From Niveispirillum sp943370215 (GTDB lineage Bacteria; Pseudomonadota; Alphaproteobacteria; Azospirillales; Azospirillaceae): a stretch of 64,000 nucleotides of DNA. The notes beneath the pieces are model-generated. The model did no database searches. It had not been told where the DNA came from and saw only the letters and a program-made list of their open reading frames with translations. Positions within the stretch are counted from its first letter, which is position 1. The number at the start of each line of letters is the position of its first letter. The DNA lies in NCBI GenBank assembly GCA_943370215.1, contig CALRQC020000006.1, positions 62,001 through 126,000 of the forward strand. The letters are read 5' to 3'. Positions 25,880 through 34,449 of this stretch are shown piece after piece. Both the position numbers and the translations under genes were made by a program.

Positions 25880-26752
25880 ATGGCTGATATCAAGGCCCAC
25901 GCGGCTGGCGGCGTTCCCACGGAAGGCATTCCCCAGCCCTATCACCTGGTCAATCCCAGCCCCTGGCCGCTGCTCAGCTCCTTTGCCGCCGGCTTGCTGG
26001 CGGTGGGTGCTGTCATGAAGTTCCATCACCATGGCTGGTACCTGCTGGCTGCTGGCCTTCTGGCCGTGCTGGCCTGCATGTTCGGCTGGTGGCGTGACAT
26101 CATCAAGGAATCGGTGGTGGAAAAGGCGCACAGCCCGGTGGTGAAGATCGGCCTGCGCTATGGCATGTCGCTGTTCATCGCCTCGGAGGTGATGTTCTTC
26201 GCCGCCTTCTTCTGGGCCTTCTTCGATGCCAGCCTGTTCTATGGCGAGGCCATTCAATATGCCCGCGTGGAAGCCACCGGTGGCGTCTGGCCGCCGCATG
26301 GTATCACGCCGTTCAATCCGTTCGACCTGCCGTTCCTGATGACGGTGATCCTGCTGCTGTCCGGCACCACGGTCACCTGGGCGCACCACGCCATCATTGA
26401 GAACAAGATGCCGGAAGCGGCCCGCGCGCTGGGCATTACTGTGCTGCTGGGCATCGTCTTCTCCGGCTTCCAGATGTACGAATACAGCCATGCCGCTTTT
26501 GGCTTTGGCGAGAATGTCTATTCCTCGGCCTTCTTCATGGCCACCGGCTTCCATGGCTTCCACGTCTTCGTCGGTACCGTCTTCCTGGCGGTCTGCTATT
26601 TCCGCACCAAGAAGGGCCATTTCACCCCGCAGAGCCATTTCGGCTTTGAGGCGGCGGCCTGGTACTGGCATTTCGTCGACGTGGTCTGGCTGTTCCTGTT
26701 CATCTCCATCTATTGGTGGGGTGCGGGTGGCAAGTGGGTGGCGGCGCACTGA
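25880..26752 (+). CDS. coxC: Cytochrome c oxidase subunit III
   Basis: A 290-residue seven-helix subunit III. Family stretches are YHLVNPSPWPLLSSFAAG, WWRDIIKESV, SEVMFFAAFFWAFFDASL and FHGFHVFVGTVFLAVCY; the C-terminal AWYWHFVDVVWLFLFISIYWWG is diagnostic. It stabilises subunit I. It is preceded by AGAGAG and is in the cox operon. Confidence 0.97.
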   Translation: MADIKAHAAGGVPTEGIPQPYHLVNPSPWPLLSSFAAGLLAVGAVMKFHHHGWYLLAAGLLAVLACMFGWWRDIIKESVVEKAHSPVVKIGLRYGMSLFIASEVMFFAAFFWAFFDASLFYGEAIQYARVEATGGVWPPHGITPFNPFDLPFLMTVILLLSGTTVTWAHHAIIENKMPEAARALGITVLLGIVFSGFQMYEYSHAAFGFGENVYSSAFFMATGFHGFHVFVGTVFLAVCYFRTKKGHFTPQSHFGFEAAAWYWHFVDVVWLFLFISIYWWGAGGKWVAAH

Positions 26753-26767
26753 TCGGGGCGCCGTCCC

Positions 26768-27139
26768 TTGGACCAGAAACTCTCTTTCCTGTTGCGCGCG
26801 GGCCTGGCTTGCCGGTGCCCGCGCTGCGGCAAGGGCCGGCTCTATACCGGCTTCATGCGGGTCGTTGACCAATGTTCGGCGTGCGGGCTGGAAATGGCCC
26901 GCCATGACAGTGGTGACGGCCCGGCGGTTTTTCTGATCTTCATTCTGGGCTTCACCATTGTGCCGGCGGCGCTGATCATCTCCTTGAAGGTGGATTGGCC
27001 GCTCTGGCTGCACGCCTTGATCTGGGTGCCGGTGATCATGGGTGCTACATTGGGGATGCTGCGCCCGGCCAAGGGCGTCACCATTGCCCTGCAATATGGT
27101 TATCGCCGCGATTCCTTTGACGGGGAAGCGGAGGAATAG
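26768..27139 (+). CDS. DUF983 membrane protein
   Basis: A 123-residue DUF983 protein. It has an N-terminal zinc-ribbon-like pair (CRCPRCGKGRLYTGF and CSACGLEMARHDSGDGPAVF) and two membrane segments. This family is regularly found between coxC and surf1 in Alphaproteobacteria, but its function is unknown. The start is TTG at 26768, 16 bases after coxC, chosen because no ATG precedes the conserved zinc-ribbon region. Confidence 0.85.
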   Translation: MDQKLSFLLRAGLACRCPRCGKGRLYTGFMRVVDQCSACGLEMARHDSGDGPAVFLIFILGFTIVPAALIISLKVDWPLWLHALIWVPVIMGATLGMLRPAKGVTIALQYGYRRDSFDGEAEE

Positions 27140-27166
27140 CCGTTCCCGACCTTGTGAAGAAGCCCC

Positions 27167-27901
27167 ATGTCGCGCCAGTTTCGCCCCCGCCTGATCCCTA
27201 CGCTTGCCACCCTGGTGGCGCTTGTCATTCTGGTGGGGTTGGGCACATGGCAGGTGCAGCGGCTGCACTGGAAGACCGATCTGCTGGCGCGGATTGAGGC
27301 GGGGATGACGGCGGATCCGGTGGCCTTGCCGGCCACGGTGGCCGATCCCGCCGCCTGGGATTATCGCCGCGCCTTTGTGACCGGCCAATTCCTGCATGAC
27401 AAGGAAGCCCTGATCGGCCCCCGGCTTTATCCGGGGCCGGATGGCCGGATGCTGCCCGGCCTGCATGTGCTGACGCCGTTGGTGCGCAGCGATGGCGGCG
27501 GCGTGGTGCTGGTAGATCGCGGCTGGATTCCGCTCGACAAGCGCGATCCGGCCAGCCGGGCGGCCGGGGAATTGGCGGGGGAGGTGACCATCACCGGCAT
27601 TCTGCGCGCGCCGGAGCCGCGCGCCTGGATGCAGCCGGAAAATGATCCTGCCCGCAATGACTGGTACTGGTTCGACCTGCCGGCGCTCGCCCGTATCGCC
27701 GCTGTGCCGGCCCTGGCCCCTGTGGTGCTGCAGGCCGATGTTACGCCCAATCCGGGCGGTTATCCCGTCGGCGGCCGCACGATCCTGAAGGTCAAGAACG
27801 ACCATCTCTCCTATGCGCTCACCTGGTATGGGCTGGCACTCACCCTGGTCGGGGTTTATCTTGCGGCGAGTTTTCGCCGCAGGAATGACCCGACCGCATG
27901 A
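27167..27901 (+). CDS. SURF1-family cytochrome oxidase assembly protein
   Basis: A 244-residue Surf1 protein, which binds heme a and helps install it in subunit I. Two membrane segments lie at the ends (LIPTLATLVALVILVGLGTWQVQRLHWK and YALTWYGLALTLVGVYL). The intervening periplasmic domain has GWIPLDKRDP and the C-terminal NDHLSYALTWYGLA signature. It overlaps the next gene by four bases. Confidence 0.95.
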   Translation: MSRQFRPRLIPTLATLVALVILVGLGTWQVQRLHWKTDLLARIEAGMTADPVALPATVADPAAWDYRRAFVTGQFLHDKEALIGPRLYPGPDGRMLPGLHVLTPLVRSDGGGVVLVDRGWIPLDKRDPASRAAGELAGEVTITGILRAPEPRAWMQPENDPARNDWYWFDLPALARIAAVPALAPVVLQADVTPNPGGYPVGGRTILKVKNDHLSYALTWYGLALTLVGVYLAASFRRRNDPTA

Positions 27902-29373
27902 TCGACGCCTATCGCGCCCTGGAGGCCCATTTCGCCCGCCGTTCCGCCCTGCAGGGGGCGTTGGGCATCCTGAACTGGGACAGCCGCACCATGATGCTGC
28001 CCGCCGCCTCCCCGGCGCGGGCCGAACAATTGGCGGCCCTGGAAGGGGTGATCCATGCGGCCTTGCTGGATGAAAAGCTGCCGGACTGGCTGGCCGCGGC
28101 GGAAAATGCCGATCTGGATGGCTGGCAGCGGGCCAATCTGGCGGAGATGCGGCGGGAGGTGCTGCTGGCCCGCGCCGTCCCCGCCGATCTGGTGGAGGCC
28201 AATGCCCGCGCCGCGTCCCACTGCGAGATGATCTGGCGCACCGCCAAGGCGGAGAAAGATTTTGCCCTGCTGCTCCCCTCTCTGCGGGTGGTGCTGGATC
28301 GCCAGCGGGAACTGGCGGCTTCCTATGCCGGGGTGTTGGGCTGCGGGCTGTATGATGCGCTGCATGGGCAATATGAACCGGGCAGCAAGGTGGCGGATTT
28401 CGGCCCGGTCTTCGATGACTACGCTGCTTTCCTGCCCGGCTTTCTGGCGCGGGTGGAGGAGCGGCAGGCGACCGAGCCGGCACCTGAGCTCTATGAGGGT
28501 CCGTTCCCCATCGAGACCCAGCGCCGGCTGGTCACCGAGTTGGCGGAACGGCTGGGCTTCACCGGCCGGATCGACCAGTCACTGCACGCATTCTGTGGCG
28601 GGGCCACGGGGGATGTTCGCATCACCACCCGCTTTGATGAGGATAATTTCTTCAAGGCGTTGAAATCCAGCCTGCATGAGGCTGGCCATGCGCTTTATGA
28701 AATGGGTCGCCCGGCGGCCTGGGCTGCCCAGCCGGTCGGGCTGGCCGGTGGCTTGGGCGTGCATGAAAGCCAGAGTCTGAGTTTTGATATGCAGGTGGGG
28801 CGGCATCCAGCCTTCCTGGCCTGGCTGGCCCCGCTGCTGGCCCGCAGCTTCGGCCGGGAAGGGGAGGCCTGGTCGGCCGACAATCTGCGCCGCCGCTTCC
28901 GCCAGGTGGAGCGTAGCTTCATCCGGGTGGATGCCGATGAAGTGACTTACCCCGCCCATGTCATCCTGCGCTGGCGGCTGGAGCAGGCGATGATCGAGGG
29001 TAGGCTGGATCTGGCCGATCTGCCAGAGGCCTGGAACCAGGGGATGCGCGACCTGTTGGGCGTCACCCCGCCGGATGATGCGATGGGCTGTATGCAGGAT
29101 GTGCATTGGCCCTGCGGTCTGTGGGGTTATTTCCCCACCTATACGCTGGGGGCGATGATGGCCGCCCAATTGTTCGATGCCGCCCGCCAGGCGCTGCCCG
29201 ATCTGGATGCACAGATCGGCCGGGCCGAGTTTGGCCCCCTGATCGGTTGGCTGGGGGAGAATGTGCACCGCTGGGGGCGCCGCTATTCACCCGGTGAATT
29301 ACTGCTGAATGCCACCGGTAAACGGCTGGATGCCGGCATATTCAAGGCGCATCTTGAGGCGCGCTATCTTTGA
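27898..29373 (+). CDS. M32-family carboxypeptidase (Taq-type)
   Basis: A 491-residue zinc carboxypeptidase of family M32. The zinc motif HEAGH is near residue 260 (SSLHEAGHALYEMG). Conserved blocks GLGVHESQS, FIRVDADEVTYPAHVILRW and GVTPPDDAMGCMQDVHW are all present. It should trim C-terminal residues from cytosolic peptides. Its ATG overlaps the surf1 stop, so it is probably read from the cox operon, a common alphaproteobacterial arrangement with no clear functional link. Confidence 0.95.
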   Translation: MIDAYRALEAHFARRSALQGALGILNWDSRTMMLPAASPARAEQLAALEGVIHAALLDEKLPDWLAAAENADLDGWQRANLAEMRREVLLARAVPADLVEANARAASHCEMIWRTAKAEKDFALLLPSLRVVLDRQRELAASYAGVLGCGLYDALHGQYEPGSKVADFGPVFDDYAAFLPGFLARVEERQATEPAPELYEGPFPIETQRRLVTELAERLGFTGRIDQSLHAFCGGATGDVRITTRFDEDNFFKALKSSLHEAGHALYEMGRPAAWAAQPVGLAGGLGVHESQSLSFDMQVGRHPAFLAWLAPLLARSFGREGEAWSADNLRRRFRQVERSFIRVDADEVTYPAHVILRWRLEQAMIEGRLDLADLPEAWNQGMRDLLGVTPPDDAMGCMQDVHWPCGLWGYFPTYTLGAMMAAQLFDAARQALPDLDAQIGRAEFGPLIGWLGENVHRWGRRYSPGELLLNATGKRLDAGIFKAHLEARYL

Positions 29374-29386
29374 AGGAATGAAAGGC

Positions 29387-29418
29387 ACCGGTTGCGTTTT
29401 AACCGAAGCGCAACCGGT
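29387..29418 (+). terminator. Stem-loop after the cox operon, possible terminator
   Basis: ACCGGTTGCG and CGCAACCGGT form a perfect 10-bp inverted repeat around TTTTAACCGAAG, 14 bases after the M32 gene. No T-run follows, so a Rho-dependent stop or an operator is also possible. The remaining bases to 29532 hold no gene. Confidence 0.4.
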
Positions 29419-29532
29419 TCTGGAATGTGCTGCATTGAGGCGGAAGGATAGCCTGCTTCAGATGTGCCTGTTTGCTCCAGCATTTCGTTTTCCTCCAGCA
29501 CCGGCGCTGTTTCTGGTCACCCGAAAACTGTT

Positions 29533-30207
29533 CTAATCATCCTCGCCCCAGCGGCGCACCAGACCGCTATCCAGGTCGAACAGGTCCAGCACCCGGCCCA
29601 GCGTGTGGTCCACCATGTCCTCCAGGCTCCGTGGCTTGGCATAAAAGGCGGGAACGGGGGGATAGATGATGGCGCCCATCTCCGTTGCCTGAGCCATGTT
29701 GCGGATATGGCCCAGATGCAGCGGTGTCTCCCGCAGCATCAGCACCAGCCGCCGCCGCTCCTTCAGCACCACATCGGCGGCACGGGTCAACAGGGTGCTG
29801 GTCACACCGCCGGAGATTTCCGCCAGGGTGCGCACCGAACAGGGGGCCACCACCATGCCCAGGGTGCGAAAACTGCCCGATGAAATGGCCGCCCCGATAT
29901 CGGCGGGCGAATAGGCGACATCGGCCAGGGCCCGCACGTCGGCGGCCTTCAGCCCTGTCTCATGTGCAAGGGTCACTTCAGCAGACCTGCTCATAACGAG
30001 GTGGGTTTCAACCCCGATACGGCGTAAAATCTCCAGCAGGCGAATGCCGTAAATGACCCCGGAGGCGCCGCTGATCCCGACCACAAGACGGGGTTTGCGT
30101 CCCTTTTCCGGGTTGTTCACAAGACCGGGCGAACCGGTCGCGTCGTGGGATGAATTGGCCATGGGAGGTGATGTAGCGCTGACACAGGGCTTCGTCCAGC
30201 GCGGCAT
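29533..30207 (-). CDS. ubiX: Flavin prenyltransferase UbiX
   Basis: A 224-residue UbiX that makes prenylated FMN, the cofactor of UbiD-type decarboxylases in ubiquinone synthesis. GISGASGVIYGIRLLE near residue 43 binds FMN, and VVAPCSVRTLAEISGG and RLVLMLRETPLHLGHIRNM are family signatures. The start at 30207 gives a 35-residue extension before the domain, but AAAGGG lies five bases upstream. The alternative ATG at 30162 lacks a ribosome site. No ubiD is adjacent. Confidence 0.92.
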   Translation of the reverse strand: MPRWTKPCVSATSPPMANSSHDATGSPGLVNNPEKGRKPRLVVGISGASGVIYGIRLLEILRRIGVETHLVMSRSAEVTLAHETGLKAADVRALADVAYSPADIGAAISSGSFRTLGMVVAPCSVRTLAEISGGVTSTLLTRAADVVLKERRRLVLMLRETPLHLGHIRNMAQATEMGAIIYPPVPAFYAKPRSLEDMVDHTLGRVLDLFDLDSGLVRRWGEDD

Positions 30208-30280
30208 TTCATCCCTTTAAAAGTCACCGACCCTAACCCTTATTTACGATGGCCAAGTTGCGATTTCGTGTCAGGATGAT

Positions 30281-30311
30281 GTCCGGCACCAAGTCAACGG
30301 GTGCCGGATGA
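30281..30311 (+). promoter_or_regulatory. Hairpin in the leader of the DUF465 gene
   Basis: TCCGGCACC and GGTGCCGGA pair around an AAGTCAACG loop, about 110 bases before the small gene at 30419. There is no T-run. It could be a 5' leader structure. The 211-base gap otherwise shows nothing. Confidence 0.35.
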
Positions 30312-30418
30312 AGAAAGCACGAGAGGAGTGCCTTTGCCAGGGCATCCCCGACAGGAGCCAGAAGAGAAGGTAAAGCAGGCAATCCAACCTATCCATCAGC
30401 CACTTTAGGAGGGACTTG

Positions 30419-30586
30419 ATGTTGTTTCCCGAGCGCGTGGAATCGCTTCGCATGAAACATGAAAGCCTGGATCGCGAGGTGCGGATGGAAAGCCGCCGGC
30501 CCCTGCCGGACAGTACCGTGCTGAAAATGCTGAAACTGGAAAAATTGCGGGTGAAGGAGGAGATGGAACGTCTGGGCCGCGCCTGA
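30419..30586 (+). CDS. DUF465 (YdcH-family) small protein
   Basis: A 55-residue charged helical hairpin with two amphipathic stretches (VESLRMKHESLDREVRMES and VLKMLKLEKLRVKEEMERL), the pattern of the DUF465/YdcH family of unknown function. The ribosome site AGGAGGG six bases before the ATG is one of the strongest in the window. A terminator follows at once, so it is transcribed alone. High expression is suggested by the site only. Confidence 0.8.
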   Translation: MLFPERVESLRMKHESLDREVRMESRRPLPDSTVLKMLKLEKLRVKEEMERLGRA

Positions 30587-30615
30587 GCGCTGCGCCCTTG
30601 CCCGCCTGACCATGG

Positions 30616-30646
30616 ATGGCGGCCGGATCTTCCGGCCGCCATTTTG
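30616..30646 (+). terminator. Terminator after the DUF465 gene
   Basis: ATGGCGGCCGG and CCGGCCGCCAT pair around ATCTT and are followed by TTTGCGTTTC. Confidence 0.8.
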
Positions 30647-30755
30647 CGTTTCACCCCGGTCCGTTGGGGGGGCGCGACTGTGCGCGGCGCCACTGTCAAG
30701 TTTTGCTCCCTGATCCATCTTGCTGGCGGATTAAGGACTTTCAGCCACGGGATGT

Positions 30756-31790
30756 ATGGAAAAGATGACCCGCCGCGCCGCCCTTGCCGGGCTTGCCGTT
30801 GCCAGCATGGCGGCCTTGGGGGCCAACCGCGCTGCCGCCCATCCGCCATCCGATCATTATGATGGCAAACGCTTCTTCAATCCCGGTGTGGCAGAGCGGG
30901 AGAAGGGGCTGGGCGATCTCTGGCGCTGGATGCGGGAGCGACAGCCAACCCCCTGGCCGGACTGGATCGAAAACCAGCCCTGGCCCAAGCCGGGGCCGGT
31001 GGCGCAGACGGCCCTTTCCGTCAGCTTCATCGGCCATGCCTGTTTTCTGATCGGCATCGGCGGGCGCTGGTTCATCACCGATCCCGTCTATGCCGACCGT
31101 GCCAGCCCCGTGCCCTTTGCCGGGCCGAAGCGGGTTCGCGCACCGGGCCTGTCCTTCGATGATCTGCCGGCACTGGATGGTATCCTGGTCAGCCATAATC
31201 ATTATGATCATCTGGACCGGGCCAGTTTGCGTGAACTGAATCGACGCTTCCAGGCCCCGGTCGTGACCAGCCTGGGTAACCGCGCGCTGATCCAGGCCAG
31301 CGGACCGCAGCAGGTGACGGAACTGGACTGGTGGCAGTCCCAGCCGTTGGCGGGGGTGAGTGTCACCTATGTCCCGGCGCAGCATTTTTCCGCCCGTGGC
31401 CCGTTTGACCGGAACGAGACGCTGTGGGGTGGCTTTGTGCTGCAGGCGGCTGGCCGCACGCTCTATTTCTGTGGCGACAGCGGTTATTGCCCGCATTTCA
31501 AGGAGATCGGGCGGCGTTTTCCCGGCATCGACCTGTCCTTGCTCCCCATCGGCGCCTATGAGCCGCGCTGGTTCATGCGCACCATGCATGTGAACCCGGC
31601 AGAGGCGGTGCAGGCGCATCTGGATTTGGGCAGCCGGCGCAGTATCGGGATGCATTTCGGTACCTTCGCCGGCCTGACCGATGAAGGGATCGACGATCCC
31701 GTTATCGCCCTGGCTGCCGCCCGTCAGGCCAAGGGGCTGGGTGAGCAGGATTTCGGTGTGCTGGCGGTGGGGCAGACCCTGGTTTTGTGA
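30756..31790 (+). CDS. Tat-exported metallo-beta-lactamase-fold hydrolase (NAPE-PLD/UlaG-like)
   Basis: A 344-residue metallo-hydrolase. The N-terminus MTRRAALAGLAVASMAALG looks like a twin-arginine signal, so it should fold before export. The metal-binding motif is SHNHYDHLD near residues 146-154; later ligands lie in CGDSGYCPHF and IGMHFGTFAG. The FIGHACFLI, PFAGPKRVRAPGL and GPFDRNETLWGGFV stretches resemble the NAPE-hydrolysing phospholipase D group. The substrate is unknown. It lies 88 bases before the TonB receptor gene and may share its transcript. Confidence 0.85.
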   Translation: MEKMTRRAALAGLAVASMAALGANRAAAHPPSDHYDGKRFFNPGVAEREKGLGDLWRWMRERQPTPWPDWIENQPWPKPGPVAQTALSVSFIGHACFLIGIGGRWFITDPVYADRASPVPFAGPKRVRAPGLSFDDLPALDGILVSHNHYDHLDRASLRELNRRFQAPVVTSLGNRALIQASGPQQVTELDWWQSQPLAGVSVTYVPAQHFSARGPFDRNETLWGGFVLQAAGRTLYFCGDSGYCPHFKEIGRRFPGIDLSLLPIGAYEPRWFMRTMHVNPAEAVQAHLDLGSRRSIGMHFGTFAGLTDEGIDDPVIALAAARQAKGLGEQDFGVLAVGQTLVL

Positions 31791-31878
31791 TCAGCAATGC
31801 CCGGATGGCGTATGGACGCCGCCGGGCAAACGCGATAGGGCGGGGATCGCCCAAGAACAGCCATCCCCAGGTCGCTCC

Positions 31879-34047
31879 ATGCGTCACACCTTGCCCGCCC
31901 TTGGCCTGCTGGCCACCACCATCGTCACGCCGGCCGCCCTGGCCGATGCCGCCCCGGTGGAGGAGATTATCGTCACCGCCCGGATGCGGGCGGAAGACCC
32001 GCAAAAGGTGCCGGCCAGCCTGATCGTGCTGGATGCGGCCATCCTTGACCGCGCCGGGATCAGCAGCATTGCCAGCATCGCCAGCCATGCGCCGGGGCTG
32101 GTGGTCAGTGACCCGTTCGGGCGGTTCAACCCGGCCCCAGCCATGCGGGGCCTGTCGCAGCCGGGTACGGGGGATGAACCGTCGGTCGGCTTCTTCCTGG
32201 ATGGCGTCTATATCTCCGGCCGCAGCTCCATCAATATGTTCCTGGCCGATCTGGCGCGGGTGGAGGTGCTGAAGGGCCCGCAGAACGCCCTGTTCGGCCG
32301 CAACAGTTTCGGCGGTGCGGTCAATCTGGTCACCAACCCGTCGGGGGAGGAGACAGAGGGCAGCCTGGAACTGACCGCCGGTTCCAAGGACCGGCGGGAG
32401 GCAACGGGGGCCGTCGGCGGGGCGCTGGTGCCGGGCAAGCTGTCGGCCCGGCTGAATGTGGCGCACAAGGAATATGGCGGCTTCTACAAGAACAGCGTGG
32501 CAGATGGGCCGGAGATCGGGTCGGAACAATCGACCTCCGCCGCCCTGACCCTGCGCGCCACACCGACAGACCGGCTGGAGGCGACGTTGCGCCTGTTGAC
32601 CGCGCGCGACCGCGACGGCCAGCCCAAGGGCTATTATCTGGCCACCAATTGCCAGCCGCGGGCCGGCACGGTTGCCCTGTCGCAATATTGCGGGGAAATC
32701 CCGGAATATCAGGGGGCGTTCGCCGCCAACGCCCAGCACACAGGTTTCATGCGCGATGCCCAACGCGCCGCCCTGACGGCGCGCTACAGTGCCGACGCGG
32801 TGGAAGTGACCAGCATCACCGCCATCGGGCAGGAGCGTAACGAGTTCAACCGCGATGATGATTACAGCGCCGCCCTGCTGTCCCGCGCCGGGCAACTGAC
32901 CAAGCGCTGGGACGGGTCGCAGGAAATCCGCCTGCTGTCGCTGGATCAGGGACAGGCGCTGACCTGGCTGCTGGGCGGCAGCCTCTACCGCTTCGATAAC
33001 AGCACCTGGCGGCGCAATATCCAATATTTCCAGGGCCAGACCAGCCCATCCGGCGTGGCCACCGATGCCCGCACCGACAGCGCGGCGCTGTACGGATCGG
33101 CCACGCTGCGGCTGGGCCAGGGGCTGGCGGTGACCGGCGATCTGCGCTGGCAGCGCGATGCCAAGGATTTCGCCAGCACCGCCCGCAATGCCGCCGGCCA
33201 GCCTATCCGGCTGTCCGACCAATGGACCCTGTGGACGCCGCGCGTTCAGCTTTCCTGGCAGGCCAGCGACAATCTGCTGGCCTATGTCAGTGCGGCCAAG
33301 GGGATGAAATCCGGCGGCTTCAACGATATGGCCAATCTGTTCGATGCCGAACGCAGCTTCGGCCCGGAAAGCAACTGGACCTATGAGGCGGGGTTGAAAT
33401 CCGTGCTGGCGGATGGCCGCCTCACCGCCAATGCCGCCCTGTTCCATATTGACTGGCAGCAGCAGCAGGTGGTGGCGGCATCCACGGCCGGGCTGCTGAA
33501 TAATTTCTACACCAACAATGCCGGGCGCAGCCGGTCACGCGGGCTGGAACTGGAGCTGACGGCGCGGCCGCTGGAAGGGCTGGACCTGCACGGAGCCTAT
33601 AGTTTTATTGATGCCGAATTCCGCGATTATGCCGATCCGGATTACCGCGACATCCCGGCCTTTGCGGCGGTGGGTGGGCAGATTGGCGGGCTGGCCCTGC
33701 CGCGCCAGTCCCGCCATCAATTGGCCCTGGGGGCTGATTACCGGGCCGATCTGCCGCTGGATGATCTGGCGGGCTTCGCCGGGGGCGAATGGCTGTGGCA
33801 GTCGCGGCAATATGCGGAGAATTCCAACCTCTCCTGGGTGCCGGCCGACAGTAAGATCAACCTGTGGACCGGGCTGGAGAGGGGCCCCTATCGCCTGACT
33901 TTCAAGGTGCAGAACCTGCTGGATGAGCGTAACCCGCTGGTCGCCGTCCGCTTCTCCCGCCCCACGGCGGCGGGCTTCACCCGCGCCTGGCTGGTGACAC
34001 CGTCGGATGGGCGGACCTGGACTGTGTCGCTGCGGGCGCGGATGTAG
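31879..34047 (+). CDS. TonB-dependent outer membrane receptor
   Basis: A 722-residue TonB receptor. After a signal peptide (HTLPALGLLATTIVTPAALAD) comes a TonB-box-like VEEIIVTA, a plug domain (residues about 35-150; GLSQPGTGDEPSVGFFLDGV, KGPQNALFGRNSFGGAVNLV) and a beta-barrel to the end. The ligand is not evident. The protein ends VSLRARM rather than in the usual aromatic residue. Its TAG stop coincides with the boundary of the IS-like segment at 34045, and removal of that segment would leave TAA at the same place. No sigma/anti-sigma pair is nearby. Confidence 0.92.
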   Translation: MRHTLPALGLLATTIVTPAALADAAPVEEIIVTARMRAEDPQKVPASLIVLDAAILDRAGISSIASIASHAPGLVVSDPFGRFNPAPAMRGLSQPGTGDEPSVGFFLDGVYISGRSSINMFLADLARVEVLKGPQNALFGRNSFGGAVNLVTNPSGEETEGSLELTAGSKDRREATGAVGGALVPGKLSARLNVAHKEYGGFYKNSVADGPEIGSEQSTSAALTLRATPTDRLEATLRLLTARDRDGQPKGYYLATNCQPRAGTVALSQYCGEIPEYQGAFAANAQHTGFMRDAQRAALTARYSADAVEVTSITAIGQERNEFNRDDDYSAALLSRAGQLTKRWDGSQEIRLLSLDQGQALTWLLGGSLYRFDNSTWRRNIQYFQGQTSPSGVATDARTDSAALYGSATLRLGQGLAVTGDLRWQRDAKDFASTARNAAGQPIRLSDQWTLWTPRVQLSWQASDNLLAYVSAAKGMKSGGFNDMANLFDAERSFGPESNWTYEAGLKSVLADGRLTANAALFHIDWQQQQVVAASTAGLLNNFYTNNAGRSRSRGLELELTARPLEGLDLHGAYSFIDAEFRDYADPDYRDIPAFAAVGGQIGGLALPRQSRHQLALGADYRADLPLDDLAGFAGGEWLWQSRQYAENSNLSWVPADSKINLWTGLERGPYRLTFKVQNLLDERNPLVAVRFSRPTAAGFTRAWLVTPSDGRTWTVSLRARM

Positions 34048-34058
34048 AGCGGATTCAA

Positions 34059-34151
34059 TCAGGTCCGGCGGTAGACGACGATGGTTGCAATGGCAAAAGT
34101 GGAAAGGAAATTTCTGGCGAGCTTGTCGTACCTTGTGGCGACGCGAATGCC
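34059..34151 (-). pseudogene. IS5-family transposase, C-terminal remnant
   Basis: The minus strand reads RVATRYDKLARNFLSTFAIA, then TIVVYRRT and a stop. TRYDKLARNFLS is the characteristic C-terminus of IS5-family DDE transposases. The homology stops abruptly upstream, where the frame no longer looks like transposase, so most of the gene is gone. The stop lies five bases from the inverted GAGCGGAT end, as in intact members. Confidence 0.75.
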
Positions 34152-34449
34152 CTGCACCGGTATTGACCCGAAGGGCCGCGCGCTAGCGACGCCGCCAATC
34201 AAGGGGGGCTTGCGAACAGGCCCGATCCTGGCATAGTCTTGGTCCAGCCGCGAAAAATGACCGCCGCCTTTATGCCCCCGTGCCCTGCACCGGCAGCTTG
34301 AAACAGGCGGTCACGCATATCCTGCCTGCTGCCTTTCCAGGGCAAGGGGCTGGTCAGCGTCTCCCCTGAACCCGCCTGTCCTCAACAGGCTGATCGCCGG
34401 TGGCTGGTCCCCCTCGGGTGCCGTTCTGCCGTGCGGATCGGAGAGCGCC

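Noticed and set aside
25130..28483. Open frame of 1117 codons on the minus strand
   Set aside because: It runs antisense to ctaG, coxC, DUF983, surf1 and the M32 gene, has low-complexity His/Arg/Gly-rich translation and no domain. High GC creates such frames opposite real genes.
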